Assembly: GCA_002781745.1 (NCBI GenBank)
Contig: PFFW01000023.1
Coordinates: forward strand, 1 to 50,061
Direction: 5' to 3'
From: Rhodospirillales bacterium CG15_BIG_FIL_POST_REV_8_21_14_020_66_15
GTDB taxonomy: Bacteria; Pseudomonadota; Alphaproteobacteria; Rhodospirillales; Casp-alpha2
Length of the DNA stretch: 50,061 bases
Both the position numbers and the translations under genes were made by a program. Shown here one piece after another: positions 15,982-22,889 of the stretch. Numbering within the stretch: the stretch's first letter is position 1; each line of letters begins with the position of its first letter. The notes under the pieces are model-generated. The model saw only the letters and a program-made list of their open reading frames with translations, did not search any database and was not told the DNA's origin.

Positions 15982-16676
15982 CACCCGAACTCCCATCCGA
16001 AAGGCTTCTCGGGCGGCACGGAAAACCGGCTGAAATCGGGATTGGGCCTGCCGTCCGGAAGAACCTCCCGCGCATCGCGGTAGGTCACGCCCGTTTCCGG
16101 TCGCGACGGATCGAAGGCGCCGACGAATCCCAGCGGACCGAGCCGCGCTTCCACGACCACGCCGTCGCTGACGAAACCGTTCGCGGGGACGCCGTCGGTG
16201 ATGATCTTGAGGGCCGGCACCAGGCCGACCCCGGCGGTCTCGAATATGTGCTGCAGGAAGCCGAACACGTGGACGTGCTGCTTGTGGTGCCAATGGGGAT
16301 ACCGGGCCGCTTGGCGCAGGGTGCTCGGGGCCAGGGCGGCCATGTCGTCCAGTTCCATGACCCGGTAGGGCCCGGGCGCGGGCGTGCCGTCGAACAGGGT
16401 GCTCACGTAATGGACGGCGCCGTCCCGCATGGCGGCCTGGTTCCACGGAACGACGACGTCGCCGACCGGGGTCAGGAGCATGCCCGTCAGGCGCAGGTGC
16501 AGATCCTCGCCGAACAGGTTGCCGCCGGCCGCGCCGTCCCCCGGCCGGTTGAGACCGTCGCCCTGACAGAACCAGGTGCGAAGGCGCAGACGGTCGGCAA
16601 CCACCGTGCAGTCGTGCAGCAGGCGTTCGGCGCTGGCCCCGGGAACGGTCCAGGTGCGTCGCGCGCGTTTCAGCAT
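15981..16676 (-). CDS. Unrecognised 231-residue protein in the radical SAM cassette
   Basis: I do not recognise this family. It is soluble-looking, with no membrane span. Notable segments are a central His-rich YPHWHHKQHVHVFGFLQHIFE (about residues 125-146), which could bind metal, and a C-terminal VTYRDAREVLPDGRPNPDFS. It overlaps the CDP-alcohol transferase gene by 7 bases and the radical SAM gene by one, so the three are probably translated in a coupled way. A role as substrate-recognition partner or companion oxygenase would fit the context, but no motif proves either. Confidence 0.75.
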   Translation of the reverse strand: MLKRARRTWTVPGASAERLLHDCTVVADRLRLRTWFCQGDGLNRPGDGAAGGNLFGEDLHLRLTGMLLTPVGDVVVPWNQAAMRDGAVHYVSTLFDGTPAPGPYRVMELDDMAALAPSTLRQAARYPHWHHKQHVHVFGFLQHIFETAGVGLVPALKIITDGVPANGFVSDGVVVEARLGPLGFVGAFDPSRPETGVTYRDAREVLPDGRPNPDFSRFSVPPEKPFGWEFG

Positions 16677-17374
16677 GCGGCCCCCGCTTTCGTCAGGTCG
16701 CGCGCGTCGCGCTTCGGTGCCGCGGGAAGGACGCGGCGGTTGAACATCGTCGTCGCGGTCACGACCCACGCCGTCAGCACGATGACCACGGCCGTGTAGC
16801 ACCAGGCCCAGACCTGAAGTCCGGCGCCCCCGGCGATCGCGAATACGACGATCCAATAGTCGTTGCGGCAGGCGTCGAGCAGCCATTTCAGGCGGCGCAT
16901 GCAGGGCGGCTGGCGCGGCGTCAGCAGCTTCTGCGGGTTCCAGGGCACGACGGCGAGGCGCTGGCGTTGCGCCAGGCGCCAGCCCGCCGTCATCAGCACC
17001 GCGCGCAGCACGACGGCGGCGCCGGCGCCGACCCAGGCAAGCGGCACATCGTCCTGGCGCAGGCCGATGGCGACCATGACCAGGACCATCGTCACGTAGC
17101 CGACGGCGATGTCGTAAAGCCCGCCCAGGTTGGTCGCGCGGCCCGTGGCGCGCGCCACGTAGCCGTCGATCCAGTCGATCCAGCGCGACGCAAAGATCAG
17201 GACCGCGCCGGTCACGGCGGAAACCCAGCCCGTTCCGCCATGGACGGCGGTCAGGCCGAGAATCGCCGCGACCAGGCTCGCCGTCGTGATCCAGTTGGGG
17301 TGCGGCCCCGTCAGGCGGGGAGCGACGGCCAGCGCCGTGTCACGGTCCCAGTTGAGCAGCCGGTCGAGGGTCAT
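16670..17374 (-). CDS. CDP-alcohol phosphatidyltransferase-like membrane protein
   Basis: 234 residues with about six hydrophobic spans. The CDP-OH-P signature is D67-WI-D70-G71-YV-A74-R75, then eight residues, G84, three residues, D88. The fourth Asp expected at position 92 is Gly (sequence DIAVG). Family members join a CDP-linked lipid to an alcohol such as inositol, glycerol or choline, or the reverse; the fourth Asp is considered catalytically important, so activity is doubtful or altered. The start lies 34 bases inside the Hint gene's 3' end and the stop overlaps the next gene by 7. A lipid-handling protein beside a Hint domain and a radical SAM enzyme is unexpected. Confidence 0.85.
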   Translation of the reverse strand: MTLDRLLNWDRDTALAVAPRLTGPHPNWITTASLVAAILGLTAVHGGTGWVSAVTGAVLIFASRWIDWIDGYVARATGRATNLGGLYDIAVGYVTMVLVMVAIGLRQDDVPLAWVGAGAAVVLRAVLMTAGWRLAQRQRLAVVPWNPQKLLTPRQPPCMRRLKWLLDACRNDYWIVVFAIAGGAGLQVWAWCYTAVVIVLTAWVVTATTMFNRRVLPAAPKRDARDLTKAGAAC

Positions 17375-18542
17375 GGCCGGGTTCCTTTCTGAGATAGCGT
17401 TGGAAGGGGAAGGCGTAGTCGGGGCCGGCGACGGCCCACAGGCCGCCGTGGACCTCGTAGCTGCCGGACCCGTTGTGGCAGATCGGCTCGTACAGCATCA
17501 GCCGGCCGTCGTGGTGCACGGGGTCGATGCTGTCGACGGCAAGGAAGCTGTCCAGGCTGCCCCAGGCGAGCCGGTCTCCCGCCACCATCTGCTTCGGCCG
17601 CTCGCTGTCGGGCGCATGGATGCCGCCCGCGGGCGGGGTGTCGGCGCCGTGGATCTCGGCGAACCGGCCGAGGGCGCCCGGCTGCCGCATGGCCGCATAC
17701 CAGGCCGCCGGGTCGGCGGCGACCCAGCCGCGGTCGAGCGACCAGATGCGGTGGCCGCCGGCGACGAAATAGCGCCCGTTGATCAGGAACGCGCTGTGCC
17801 GCCCGATCCTGCCGACGAACATGCGGTCGACGCGGTTGATGATGCCGAACGCGCCCTTCACCCGGTCGCCCGGCTGCAGCAGGGCGATGTCGCGCCGGCT
17901 GCCGTCCGCCATGGTCACCGGCGTTCCGGCGGGAAAGCATTGGCAGTCGCAGTCGCACGCGCAGGCGCAGGCGCAATTGCAGTTGCAGTTGCAGTTGGCG
18001 TAGCAGTTGTAGTTGTCGTCGCCGGGCCCGCCCGTTCCCTGGCCGAAACCCGTCACGGTGCGCCGGCGCACGACCGCCAGTTCGCTGTCGGACACGACGA
18101 CGTAGGACGTGCGCTGCGGGGCGTCCCAATCGGTCAGGGCGACGTCGGCCGTCGTCTGGCCGCCCGCGAAGTCATAGCCGACCGGGTTCCCGGGATTGGC
18201 CTGGTTCATGATGGTGCCGCCCGTGCGGTTGGCCGGCGTGCCGCCGATCCCGGGCCAGGTCCACCACTCGCCGCCGGGCGGCATCCAATGGGGGTCGCCG
18301 GCGCAGTTGCCGGTTTTCAGAAGGCCCGTGCAGTTCGCCGCGCGGACGTCGACCCGCCGCTCGCGCCTGAAGCCGTCGACGGGTCGCCGCGACGGACCGA
18401 CGCCGTGCAGGCGGTCGTGGGCGCGGAAGCCCGGATCGCCGACATGCGCCGTCTGGCGGTGCAGGCCCATGGTCAGCCCGCCGTCCTCCGCCTGCGCCGC
18501 CGCCGGGCCTGGGTCCAGGCGGCGCGGATCGTCGCCGCTCAT
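17340..18542 (-). CDS. Cys-repeat protein with Hint (intein/hedgehog-like) domain; candidate modification substrate
   Basis: 400 residues from ATG 18542, which overlaps the previous stop (TGATG). Residues 1-175 are unassigned, Gly/Trp/Asn-rich and include two more Cys (71, 80). Residues 180-202 hold eleven Cys: C180, then an alternating run at every second position from C184 to C202, ordered (NC)4(AC)3(DC)2QC. C202 begins a Hint domain: CFPAGTPVTMADGS, LLQPGDRVKG, the HSAFLINGRYF block and GGHRIW (H264), then GDRLAW. The tail (YEPICHNGSGSYEVHG) lacks a classical HN plus C/S/T splice junction, so N-terminal cleavage or acyl transfer is more likely than splicing. Hint domains form a thioester at their first Cys, which would release or tag the Cys run. 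Confidence 0.85.
   Translation of the reverse strand: MSGDDPRRLDPGPAAAQAEDGGLTMGLHRQTAHVGDPGFRAHDRLHGVGPSRRPVDGFRRERRVDVRAANCTGLLKTGNCAGDPHWMPPGGEWWTWPGIGGTPANRTGGTIMNQANPGNPVGYDFAGGQTTADVALTDWDAPQRTSYVVVSDSELAVVRRRTVTGFGQGTGGPGDDNYNCYANCNCNCNCACACACDCDCQCFPAGTPVTMADGSRRDIALLQPGDRVKGAFGIINRVDRMFVGRIGRHSAFLINGRYFVAGGHRIWSLDRGWVAADPAAWYAAMRQPGALGRFAEIHGADTPPAGGIHAPDSERPKQMVAGDRLAWGSLDSFLAVDSIDPVHHDGRLMLYEPICHNGSGSYEVHGGLWAVAGPDYAFPFQRYLRKEPGHDPRPAAQLGP
17937..17996 (-). repeat. Alternating (X-Cys)10 coding repeat ending at the Hint catalytic Cys
   Basis: Codons 183-202 of the Hint protein read (NC)4(AC)3(DC)2QC. All ten Cys codons are TGC; the X codons vary (AAC; GCC, GCC, GCG; GAC; CAA). The run is a low-complexity 6-bp periodic DNA repeat, but its blocks are ordered by residue type and its phase against the Hint Cys is exact, so it is not random expansion alone. 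Confidence 0.95.
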
Positions 18543-18946
18543 CAGTAGTCGACCCCGTCCACGGTCACATGGACCGTCTTGTCCACGGTCAGGGCGGAGA
18601 CCATGGCGACCTCGAGCGTCTCGTTCGCGCCGAGCGTCAGGAAGCGCCCCGGGTCGGCGGGGATCGACGGGATCACCGCCGGGTCCAGCAGGTCGACCGC
18701 CGGCGCGCCGTTCACGCGGCCGGCGTTGGTCGGAAGCTGGAAGGTCGCCAGGATGCAGGATGCGGTGCCGTCGTTCTTGAGCAGGCGCAGGGACGGCGTG
18801 GCGTCGTCGGTGGAGGCGGATACCAGGTGGACGCGGGCGCCGTTGGCGCCGGCCGTGAACACGGTCTTGGCCGTGGTGCCGTCGCCGTTGGCGATGACGG
18901 TGCACCGGGAATTCCGCGCACCGAGATAGTCGGGCGTGCTTGCCAT
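18542..18946 (-). CDS. Hypothetical structural-like phage protein, 134 residues
   Basis: Not recognised by name. The protein looks entirely beta-stranded: short strands rich in Val/Thr/Ala with Gly-Asn turns (TVIANGDGTTAKTVFTAGANGARVHLVSAS, LTLGANETLEVAMVSALTV). Small proteins of this type next to phage tail-fibre genes are often fibre-tip or virion-surface proteins. AAGGAG lies before ATG 18946 and the stop overlaps the Hint gene start. Its place between the tail fibre and the Hint protein raises the possibility that the modified product is attached to the tail. Confidence 0.7.
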   Translation of the reverse strand: MASTPDYLGARNSRCTVIANGDGTTAKTVFTAGANGARVHLVSASTDDATPSLRLLKNDGTASCILATFQLPTNAGRVNGAPAVDLLDPAVIPSIPADPGRFLTLGANETLEVAMVSALTVDKTVHVTVDGVDY

Positions 18947-18958
18947 GTCTGTCTCTCC

Positions 18959-19660
18959 TTAAAAACCGTGGCTGAGCGCCGTCAGGTGGGCGCCGTGGGC
19001 AAGGACCGGGTCGTAGTGCAGGGCACCCGCCGGATCGACGCTGAGGACGGCGCCCGCGTTCGCCGCCGTCGGCGGCGCAAGGTTCACATCCTCCTGGGCG
19101 GACAGCGTGCCGCGCGCCGTGGCGGCGTCCGCGTCGTCCAGCAGCGCGGCGATGAAGGGCGTCGCCGGCAGGCCGCCGACCGACCCGGCGCCCGCGACGG
19201 GATTGCCGTCCGCGTCGAAGGCCAGGAACGCGCCGCCGCGCGCCGCGCGGTCGGGCAGGGTCAGCACGGCGTCCGGGTCGGTGGCCGACAGTTGCAGCGA
19301 GCGCCGCGTGTCGTCGGCGACCTGCTGCAGGGCGGCGGTCAGGAAGTCCAGTTCGTCATTGATCACCCGCGCGCGGAAGGCGCCAGATTCCTGGAAATCG
19401 GACTGCCGGGCGACGGTCAGCCGGCGGCGCAGGGTCACGGCGACGCCGGCGGCCGGCGCCGCGTCGAAGGCGACCTCGCCGCCCAGGTCCTCACCCGCGC
19501 CGGTGACGGAGTATCCCGTCGCCTGCAGCGCGTCGTCCAGATAGACCTCCAGGTCCGCGGCCTTGAAGATGGGGAAGGGATAGGTGAACAGGGTCTGCGT
19601 GCCGTCGGCGACGTAACGCTTGCGCGGCGTGATGTCGCCGATCTGAATGTGATCCGCCAT
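18959..19660 (-). CDS. Short tail-fibre protein, T7 gp17 N-terminal-like
   Basis: 233 residues. The first ~110 match the anchor domain of T7-like fibres: YVADGTQTLFTYPFPIFKAADLEVYLDD, GYSVTGAGEDLGGEVAFDAAPAAGVAVTLRRRL, then DELDFLTAALQQVADDTRRSL. The remaining ~120 residues are a short beta/Ala-rich stalk without a large receptor-binding head or chaperone domain. A fibre this short probably acts as an adaptor, with receptor binding supplied by another protein. ATG 19660 has GGAGAG before it. Confidence 0.88.
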   Translation of the reverse strand: MADHIQIGDITPRKRYVADGTQTLFTYPFPIFKAADLEVYLDDALQATGYSVTGAGEDLGGEVAFDAAPAAGVAVTLRRRLTVARQSDFQESGAFRARVINDELDFLTAALQQVADDTRRSLQLSATDPDAVLTLPDRAARGGAFLAFDADGNPVAGAGSVGGLPATPFIAALLDDADAATARGTLSAQEDVNLAPPTAANAGAVLSVDPAGALHYDPVLAHGAHLTALSHGF

Positions 19661-19702
19661 TGCTCTCTCCGGATTGTCGGGAAGGGATTGGGAGGCTCCG
19701 CG

Positions 19703-20089
19703 TCAGGGCCTGTCGCGCCACACGCGGATGCCCTTTTCCACGGACCGGCCGACGACGTAGCCGCCGCCGCCGATCTTCAGAAGCTCCCACATGTCCGGCG
19801 GCAGCGGCAGCATGGGCACGCCGAACCAGGGATGGACGATGTAGTTGTTGGCGACGATGACGCCGAACAGGCACATCAGCAGCGGCCGCCAGTTGCGCTG
19901 CAGCCAGCTGTCGCCCTGCGCCTCGGCGACGATCGCCCGGGCCGCCGCCTCGATCTCCTTTATCTGGCCGGTCAGCGCCATCTCCTGCAGGCGGGCCTTG
20001 ATGCGGGCGGCCGCGTCCTTGTCCTCGACGGCCTGGTCGATGACGTTGAACAGGCCGCCGATCACGGGGCCGATGAGGGCGCTCAGCAT
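19703..20089 (-). CDS. Holin of the three-TM (GTA holin-like) family
   Basis: 128 residues from ATG 20089. An N-terminal hydrophobic stretch (MLSALIGPVIGGLFNVIDQAV) is followed by a charged helix (DAAARIKARLQEMALTGQIKEIEAAARAI), then DSWLQRNWRPLLMCLFGVIVANNYIV and a third hydrophobic region ending in VGRSVEKGIRVW. The 'SWLQRNWRP-lmm' segment is characteristic of the 3TM holin family first described for gene-transfer-agent release. It begins 5 bases after the SleB gene stop, giving an endolysin-holin pair. Confidence 0.88.
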   Translation of the reverse strand: MLSALIGPVIGGLFNVIDQAVEDKDAAARIKARLQEMALTGQIKEIEAAARAIVAEAQGDSWLQRNWRPLLMCLFGVIVANNYIVHPWFGVPMLPLPPDMWELLKIGGGGYVVGRSVEKGIRVWRDRP

Positions 20090-20094
20090 GGCCG

Positions 20095-20541
20095 TCACTC
20101 GACCCCGGCGTAGAACAGATGGCCGCCGATCTCGGCGCTCGGCGCCTTGCCCCGGGCCCAGGGCGGGTTGACCGCCTTTGCGTGGTAGTGGGTGGCGCCG
20201 CCCGTGGGGTCGGCCAGGGTCCCGGCGACGGCGCGCCGGGCGATGCGCAGGCAGCTTTGGAACGTCTTGTTGTCCCGGCCCACGCCCTCGATCCGGGCGC
20301 GGTTGGGATCGCCCGGGTTCCAGCACGCGAACTGCCACGGCCGTCGGCAGACGTCCTCCACCGTGCCGCCCCACCAGTAGGCGCCGCTTGCGGCGCGCGC
20401 CCGGCGCACGCGGTTCATGACCACGGCGGCGACGGCTTCCTTGCCGCGCACGGGCTCGCCCCGCGCCTCGCCATAGATGGTGCGGGCCAGGACGTCGGCG
20501 GCGCGCTCGGCCGCGGGCATGATGTCGAGGGATCGGCTCAT
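20095..20541 (-). CDS. Endolysin, SleB-type cell wall hydrolase
   Basis: 148 residues of the SleB (Hydrolase_2) family. RTIYGEARGEPVRGKEAVAAVVMNRV carries the conserved Glu; CRRPWQFACWNPGDPNR and ATHYHAKAVNPPWA are also typical. These enzymes act as lytic transglycosylases on peptidoglycan. No signal peptide or signal-anchor is visible, so it would need the holin just downstream to reach the wall. AAGGAGCC lies ~6 nt before ATG 20541. Confidence 0.92.
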   Translation of the reverse strand: MSRSLDIMPAAERAADVLARTIYGEARGEPVRGKEAVAAVVMNRVRRARAASGAYWWGGTVEDVCRRPWQFACWNPGDPNRARIEGVGRDNKTFQSCLRIARRAVAGTLADPTGGATHYHAKAVNPPWARGKAPSAEIGGHLFYAGVE

Positions 20542-20596
20542 GTCAGGCTCCTTCGTCGTCGAGGAAAGGAAGGGGGGAAAGGATGACGGGCGTCCG

Positions 20597-20683
20597 TCAG
20601 CCGGCGCCCAGCGCCCGCGCGATCATGGCCGCGCAGACGAGCGCGCCCGCCGCCGCCAGCATGGCGGCCGGGTCGTTTCTCAT
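20597..20683 (-). CDS. 28-residue single-span membrane peptide
   Basis: ATG 20683 is preceded by AGGAGC at a good distance. The peptide is MRNDPAAMLAAAGALVCAAM plus IARALGAG: a short polar start, a hydrophobic Ala-rich span and a basic-then-small end. It lies between the DUF2927 and endolysin genes. Position suggests a small lysis helper (antiholin or pinholin-like), but it is too short for family assignment. The ribosome site is the main reason for calling it. Confidence 0.5.
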   Translation of the reverse strand: MRNDPAAMLAAAGALVCAAMIARALGAG

Positions 20684-20743
20684 CGTGTTCTGCTCCTGAT
20701 GGGTGCGGGAATGGGCGGGTGCCGCCCGTCCGGGGCTTGTTGG

Positions 20744-21571
20744 TCAGCGCTGATAGAGCGCCGCTTCGCCGTGCCGGTCGACGGCGCGCAGCAGTTCCGC
20801 AATGATGACGCGGGCCTGCGCGACCGCGTCCCCCTTGGCCATGCCGGGTGTGATCCGCGGGTCGTAAAGCGTGCGCAGCATCAGCCTGGTTTCGAAGCTC
20901 AGCGGATACAGCGGCTGCCCGTCGATACGGTCGCGGGAGTTCTGCCGGCGTCCGCCGACGCCCTCCAACCCAAGCATCTGCAGGACGGATTTGACGATGC
21001 AATGCCGGGCGAGTTCCTTCGACAGGCCCGTCTGCATCACCAGATGGCCAAGCGCCGAAGACCCGTCGTCATCAGGCCGCGGCCAGCCGGCGCAAACCAA
21101 GCCGTGAGAGCCCAGAGCGGCTAGGCTTGAGGGCGTGAATTTCTCATGAACCTGGCGCATCTGGTCGCCGCCGAGAATAAGTAGCGTGGCATTGGCGCCG
21201 AGGGCGCTTGGCTCCACCCGCTTGATAATAGGCAGGCCGGTCAGCCGCGAAAGCTCCGCGGACAGGTCGGAAAGGAATCCAATGAACGCGTCGTAGTCGT
21301 TCTCCCACGACAGGGGATAGCCGGAACCTGTCTCGTGGATGATCGCGAACCGAAGCGGGCCGCGCCATTTGACGATCGCATCGGACTTGTACGGGATTGC
21401 GGGGTTCCCGGCGGTGGGCGATGTCCATTCCGTGAAGACGGACTCGTTGAACTGTCGAACAAGGACATCCTGGCGCGACGTCATCGCGTCCCGGCCGGCC
21501 CCGAGCGTCGGGCCGGCCAGACATACCGCCGCTAAGACCACGACCGAAAATCGACGAATTCCGCGCAACAT
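20744..21571 (-). CDS. Secreted DUF2927-family protein
   Basis: 275 residues from ATG 21571 (MLRGIRRFSVVVLAAVCLAGPTLGAG, a clear signal peptide). The mature part has DUF2927 features: FTEWTSPTAGN, VKWRGPLRFAIIHE, LSAELSRLTGLPIIK, NATLLILGG, and a C-terminal region with SKELARHCIVKSVLQMLGLEG. DUF2927 proteins are exported and resemble a zinc-peptidase fold, but their activity is unknown. ATG 21592 is an alternative start; neither has a strong ribosome site. G+C is somewhat lower than in the virion genes. In a phage lysis region it may be cargo acting in the periplasm. Confidence 0.78.
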   Translation of the reverse strand: MLRGIRRFSVVVLAAVCLAGPTLGAGRDAMTSRQDVLVRQFNESVFTEWTSPTAGNPAIPYKSDAIVKWRGPLRFAIIHETGSGYPLSWENDYDAFIGFLSDLSAELSRLTGLPIIKRVEPSALGANATLLILGGDQMRQVHEKFTPSSLAALGSHGLVCAGWPRPDDDGSSALGHLVMQTGLSKELARHCIVKSVLQMLGLEGVGGRRQNSRDRIDGQPLYPLSFETRLMLRTLYDPRITPGMAKGDAVAQARVIIAELLRAVDRHGEAALYQR

Positions 21572-21626
21572 GCCGCTGTTGTACGTGCGCATGGACAGAC
21601 AGGCAATGATTGCCCTGCGCCGGCCG

Positions 21627-22766
21627 TCAGTCATCCACGCTTTTCTTGATGGTCTCGCGGATGATGTCGCCGATTGCCTTCTGCCGCGAGACGGACTTCG
21701 GCATGCCGTCAACCCGGATGGCGGGGAAGAGGCGTTCCATCAGCGTGGAACCGCGGGCGCGGCCCTGGGCGGTGCGTTCGTCCAACTGCTCCAACAAGCG
21801 GGAAACGACGCGGCGGTCGACGAACTTCGTGGGGTCCTTGGAATTGGGATCGAGCCGGCGGGTGATCAGTTCGTGCAACGCGCCTTTCTGCGTGCGGTCC
21901 AATCCCGATTTGTTGATCAACTTGGCCGCCTCGGTACGGGTTGCGGCCGTCGCCGTCATCGCCCGCCGCAACAGGTAGCTGCTTTCCCGGGTCAGCCGGT
22001 AACCGCCGACGGTGACCGGCAGGGATTTCTCGCGGTCCTCCGGCTTGAGGACCGTCGTCCGGCCTTCATGAAGTCGGCGCATGAACGCCGCCGCCGCGTC
22101 GGGATCGACCTTGTTGGGGTGGAACGGCTGGTCGCCTGCCGGGCCTTGAGGGCCGATCCGCGTCTTGCGCTCAAGCGGCGTTTCCTCGCGTGGGCCGTCC
22201 CTTCCCCGCGTTTGCACGCGCGCGCCGTCTCCCGCCGGTGCGGGGACGGGGGGAAGGCGAGGCGGGTTCGGCATGGGCGCGCGGGTCATCCCGTTTCCCG
22301 CGTCGGCCATCCGCGTTGCCGCTGTGGGTGTATCCGCACGCGCCTCCCCGAAGGGGCGCATCCTGCCCGAAGAAACGGCGCGCTGGCTGAGCATCTCGGT
22401 CGGGCCCCAGGGCTTGACGATGCCGTCGCGGCGCAGGCCGCCGCCGGCAAGCTCATTGAGCCGGTCCTGTCCTGTCTCGATGGCGCGGAAGAAATCCTCG
22501 TCCGCGTCGCGCGCGGGGCTTTTCAGAATGCCGTTCTCCGTGAGGAAACCGGACACCCGCCCGACGTCCTCCGGCCGGTTCGCCTGGCCGCGCCCGACGC
22601 CGTCCGACAGGAACGTCTTGCCGAAGCCGCCGAACCCGTCGGTGCCGCCGACGCCGGGCAGGCCCGGGCTTGTTCCGGCGGCAGCGCCGGATGCCTTCGC
22701 AAGGCCGCCGCCATCGACCGCCGACGGGGCAGGCGGCAGGGTCGGGCCGTTCTCGAGGCTGCCCAT
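21627..22766 (-). CDS. Phage protein, long paralogue with MGSLE module
   Basis: 379 residues. The N-terminal ~130 residues closely match the protein at 12504-13067 (MGSLE, PGVGGTDGFGGFG, VGRGQANRP, LRRDGIVKPWGPT). The middle (~135-225) is Pro/Arg-rich and probably disordered. The C-terminal ~150 residues are helical and basic (SSYLLRRAMTATAATRTEAAKLINK, ISRRLLEQLDERT-type, KAIGDIIRETIKK). AGGAGA precedes ATG 22766. It is the first gene after promoter P2. Function is unknown; the shared module may target cell wall or virion. Confidence 0.72.
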   Translation of the reverse strand: MGSLENGPTLPPAPSAVDGGGLAKASGAAAGTSPGLPGVGGTDGFGGFGKTFLSDGVGRGQANRPEDVGRVSGFLTENGILKSPARDADEDFFRAIETGQDRLNELAGGGLRRDGIVKPWGPTEMLSQRAVSSGRMRPFGEARADTPTAATRMADAGNGMTRAPMPNPPRLPPVPAPAGDGARVQTRGRDGPREETPLERKTRIGPQGPAGDQPFHPNKVDPDAAAAFMRRLHEGRTTVLKPEDREKSLPVTVGGYRLTRESSYLLRRAMTATAATRTEAAKLINKSGLDRTQKGALHELITRRLDPNSKDPTKFVDRRVVSRLLEQLDERTAQGRARGSTLMERLFPAIRVDGMPKSVSRQKAIGDIIRETIKKSVDD

Positions 22767-22820
22767 GGCTGTCTCCTGTGTTGGCTGGTTTTGGGATTGG
22801 AGCCGGGAAGGTGCCGTGAT

Positions 22821-22879
22821 GCGGACGCACCTCGCCCGTTCGCTGGAGGGATCATGCCGGATCAGGCCGGCCGCGTCAA
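22821..22879 (-). promoter_or_regulatory. Sigma70-type promoter P2 with shared downstream element
   Basis: On the minus strand TTGACG (22879-22874), a 17-nt spacer and CATGAT (22856-22851) form a good -35/-10 pair, with an A/T-rich GGAATTTATTC just upstream. AGGTGCGTCCGC (22832-22821) follows 18 nt after the -10 and also occurs in P1. It serves the MGSLE gene at 22766 and probably genes beyond. Confidence 0.75.
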
Positions 22880-22889
22880 GAATAAATTC

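Noticed and set aside
17371-18129. A 252-residue open frame overlapping the Hint gene in another frame
   Set aside because: Arg-rich shadow of the Hint gene; it lacks any recognisable domain.
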